DNA of 64,000 nucleotides from Bacteroides sp. 224. Lineage in GTDB: Bacteria; Bacteroidota; Bacteroidia; Bacteroidales; Bacteroidaceae. Below are positions 63,930-64,000 of this stretch, in pieces (positions within the stretch are counted from its first letter, which is position 1; every line of letters starts with the position of its first letter). The stretch lies in NCBI RefSeq assembly GCF_010500995.1, contig NZ_QVMK01000014.1, positions 32,277-96,276 of the forward strand, read 5' to 3'. Position numbers and translations under genes: made by a program. The notes beneath the pieces were generated by a model. It had not been told where the DNA came from and made no database searches. It was given only the letters and a program-made list of their open reading frames with translations.

Positions 63930-64000
63930 GCAACTACTTACTCTCCCACTGTTACGCAGTACCATCAGCGTGACGAGGCTTAACTTCTCTGTTCGGAAAG
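63930..64000 (-). rRNA. rrf: 5S ribosomal RNA, 3' part
   Basis: The minus strand from the window edge reads CCGAACAGAGAAGTTAAGCC, then GATGGTACTGC and ends GTGGGAGAGTAAGTAGTTGC, the conserved loop C, helix IV and 3' strand of 5S rRNA. Only about the last 70 of roughly 110 bases are inside. The exact 3' end is uncertain by a few bases. Confidence 0.92.

Overview
The window looks like a chromosomal segment of a gut-type Bacteroidales bacterium, most likely Bacteroides or a close relative. The evidence is a hybrid two-component regulator, BACON and DUF1080 lipoproteins, HU-like proteins of the Bacteroidetes type, promoters of the TTTG-N19-TAnnTTTG class instead of E. coli-type boxes, and almost no Shine-Dalgarno sequences. 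Base composition is AT-rich throughout. I see no insertion sequence, CRISPR array or tRNA gene. The right edge enters the 3' end of a 5S rRNA gene, so an rRNA operon read leftwards starts beyond the window.

Layout. 0-8 kb: a hybrid sensor/regulator, an orphan HU-like gene with a complex repeat-rich leader, and an esterase-GH105 fusion for pectin-type glycans. 8-12 kb: etfB-etfA-acyl-CoA dehydrogenase. 12-19 kb: an AraC-type regulator divergent from a tripartite RND efflux operon. 18.8-20.5 kb: an ECF sigma/anti-sigma pair and a divergent membrane-protein gene, controlled by two matching ECF-type promoters; the sigma gene carries an in-frame amber codon. 20.5-27 kb: a four-gene 3-keto-glycoside operon with its membrane-bound regulator, resembling the BT2156-BT2160 locus of B. 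thetaiotaomicron. 27-29.7 kb: a small winged-helix gene and groES-groEL. 29.8-35.6 kb: caspase-like protease, ECF sigma factor, membrane TPR protein and exported TPR-CHAT protein in one leftward cluster. 35.7-38.7 kb: a second copy of the HU module, here followed by a primase/VapE-type helicase. 38.8-43.9 kb: a repressor divergent from a five-gene operon of lipoproteins and membrane proteins. 44-56 kb: housekeeping and mixed genes (hisS, radical SAM, TonB-like lipoprotein, phosphoesterase, zinc peptidase, purA-fur, AlkD-like, dipeptidyl peptidase III, TPR). 56.6-63.3 kb: a leucine operon leuA-leuC-leuD-(citramalate/isopropylmalate synthase)-leuB preceded by a leader peptide and attenuator.

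Most notable points: (1) the two-protease/sigma/TPR cluster, a good candidate for an undescribed stress, proteolytic signalling or defence system; (2) a complete transcription attenuator for the leucine operon, with Ile/Leu codons, antiterminator and terminator; (3) an amber codon in an otherwise intact sigma gene; (4) tandem arrays of palindromes with exact 22- or 23-bp periods at four intergenic sites; (5) paired inverted repeats (REPIN-like) that have overwritten both ends of leuC; (6) a duplicated HU module whose two repeat families are conserved at both sites.

All family assignments come from reading the translated sequence and from memory of the families; no database search was run.
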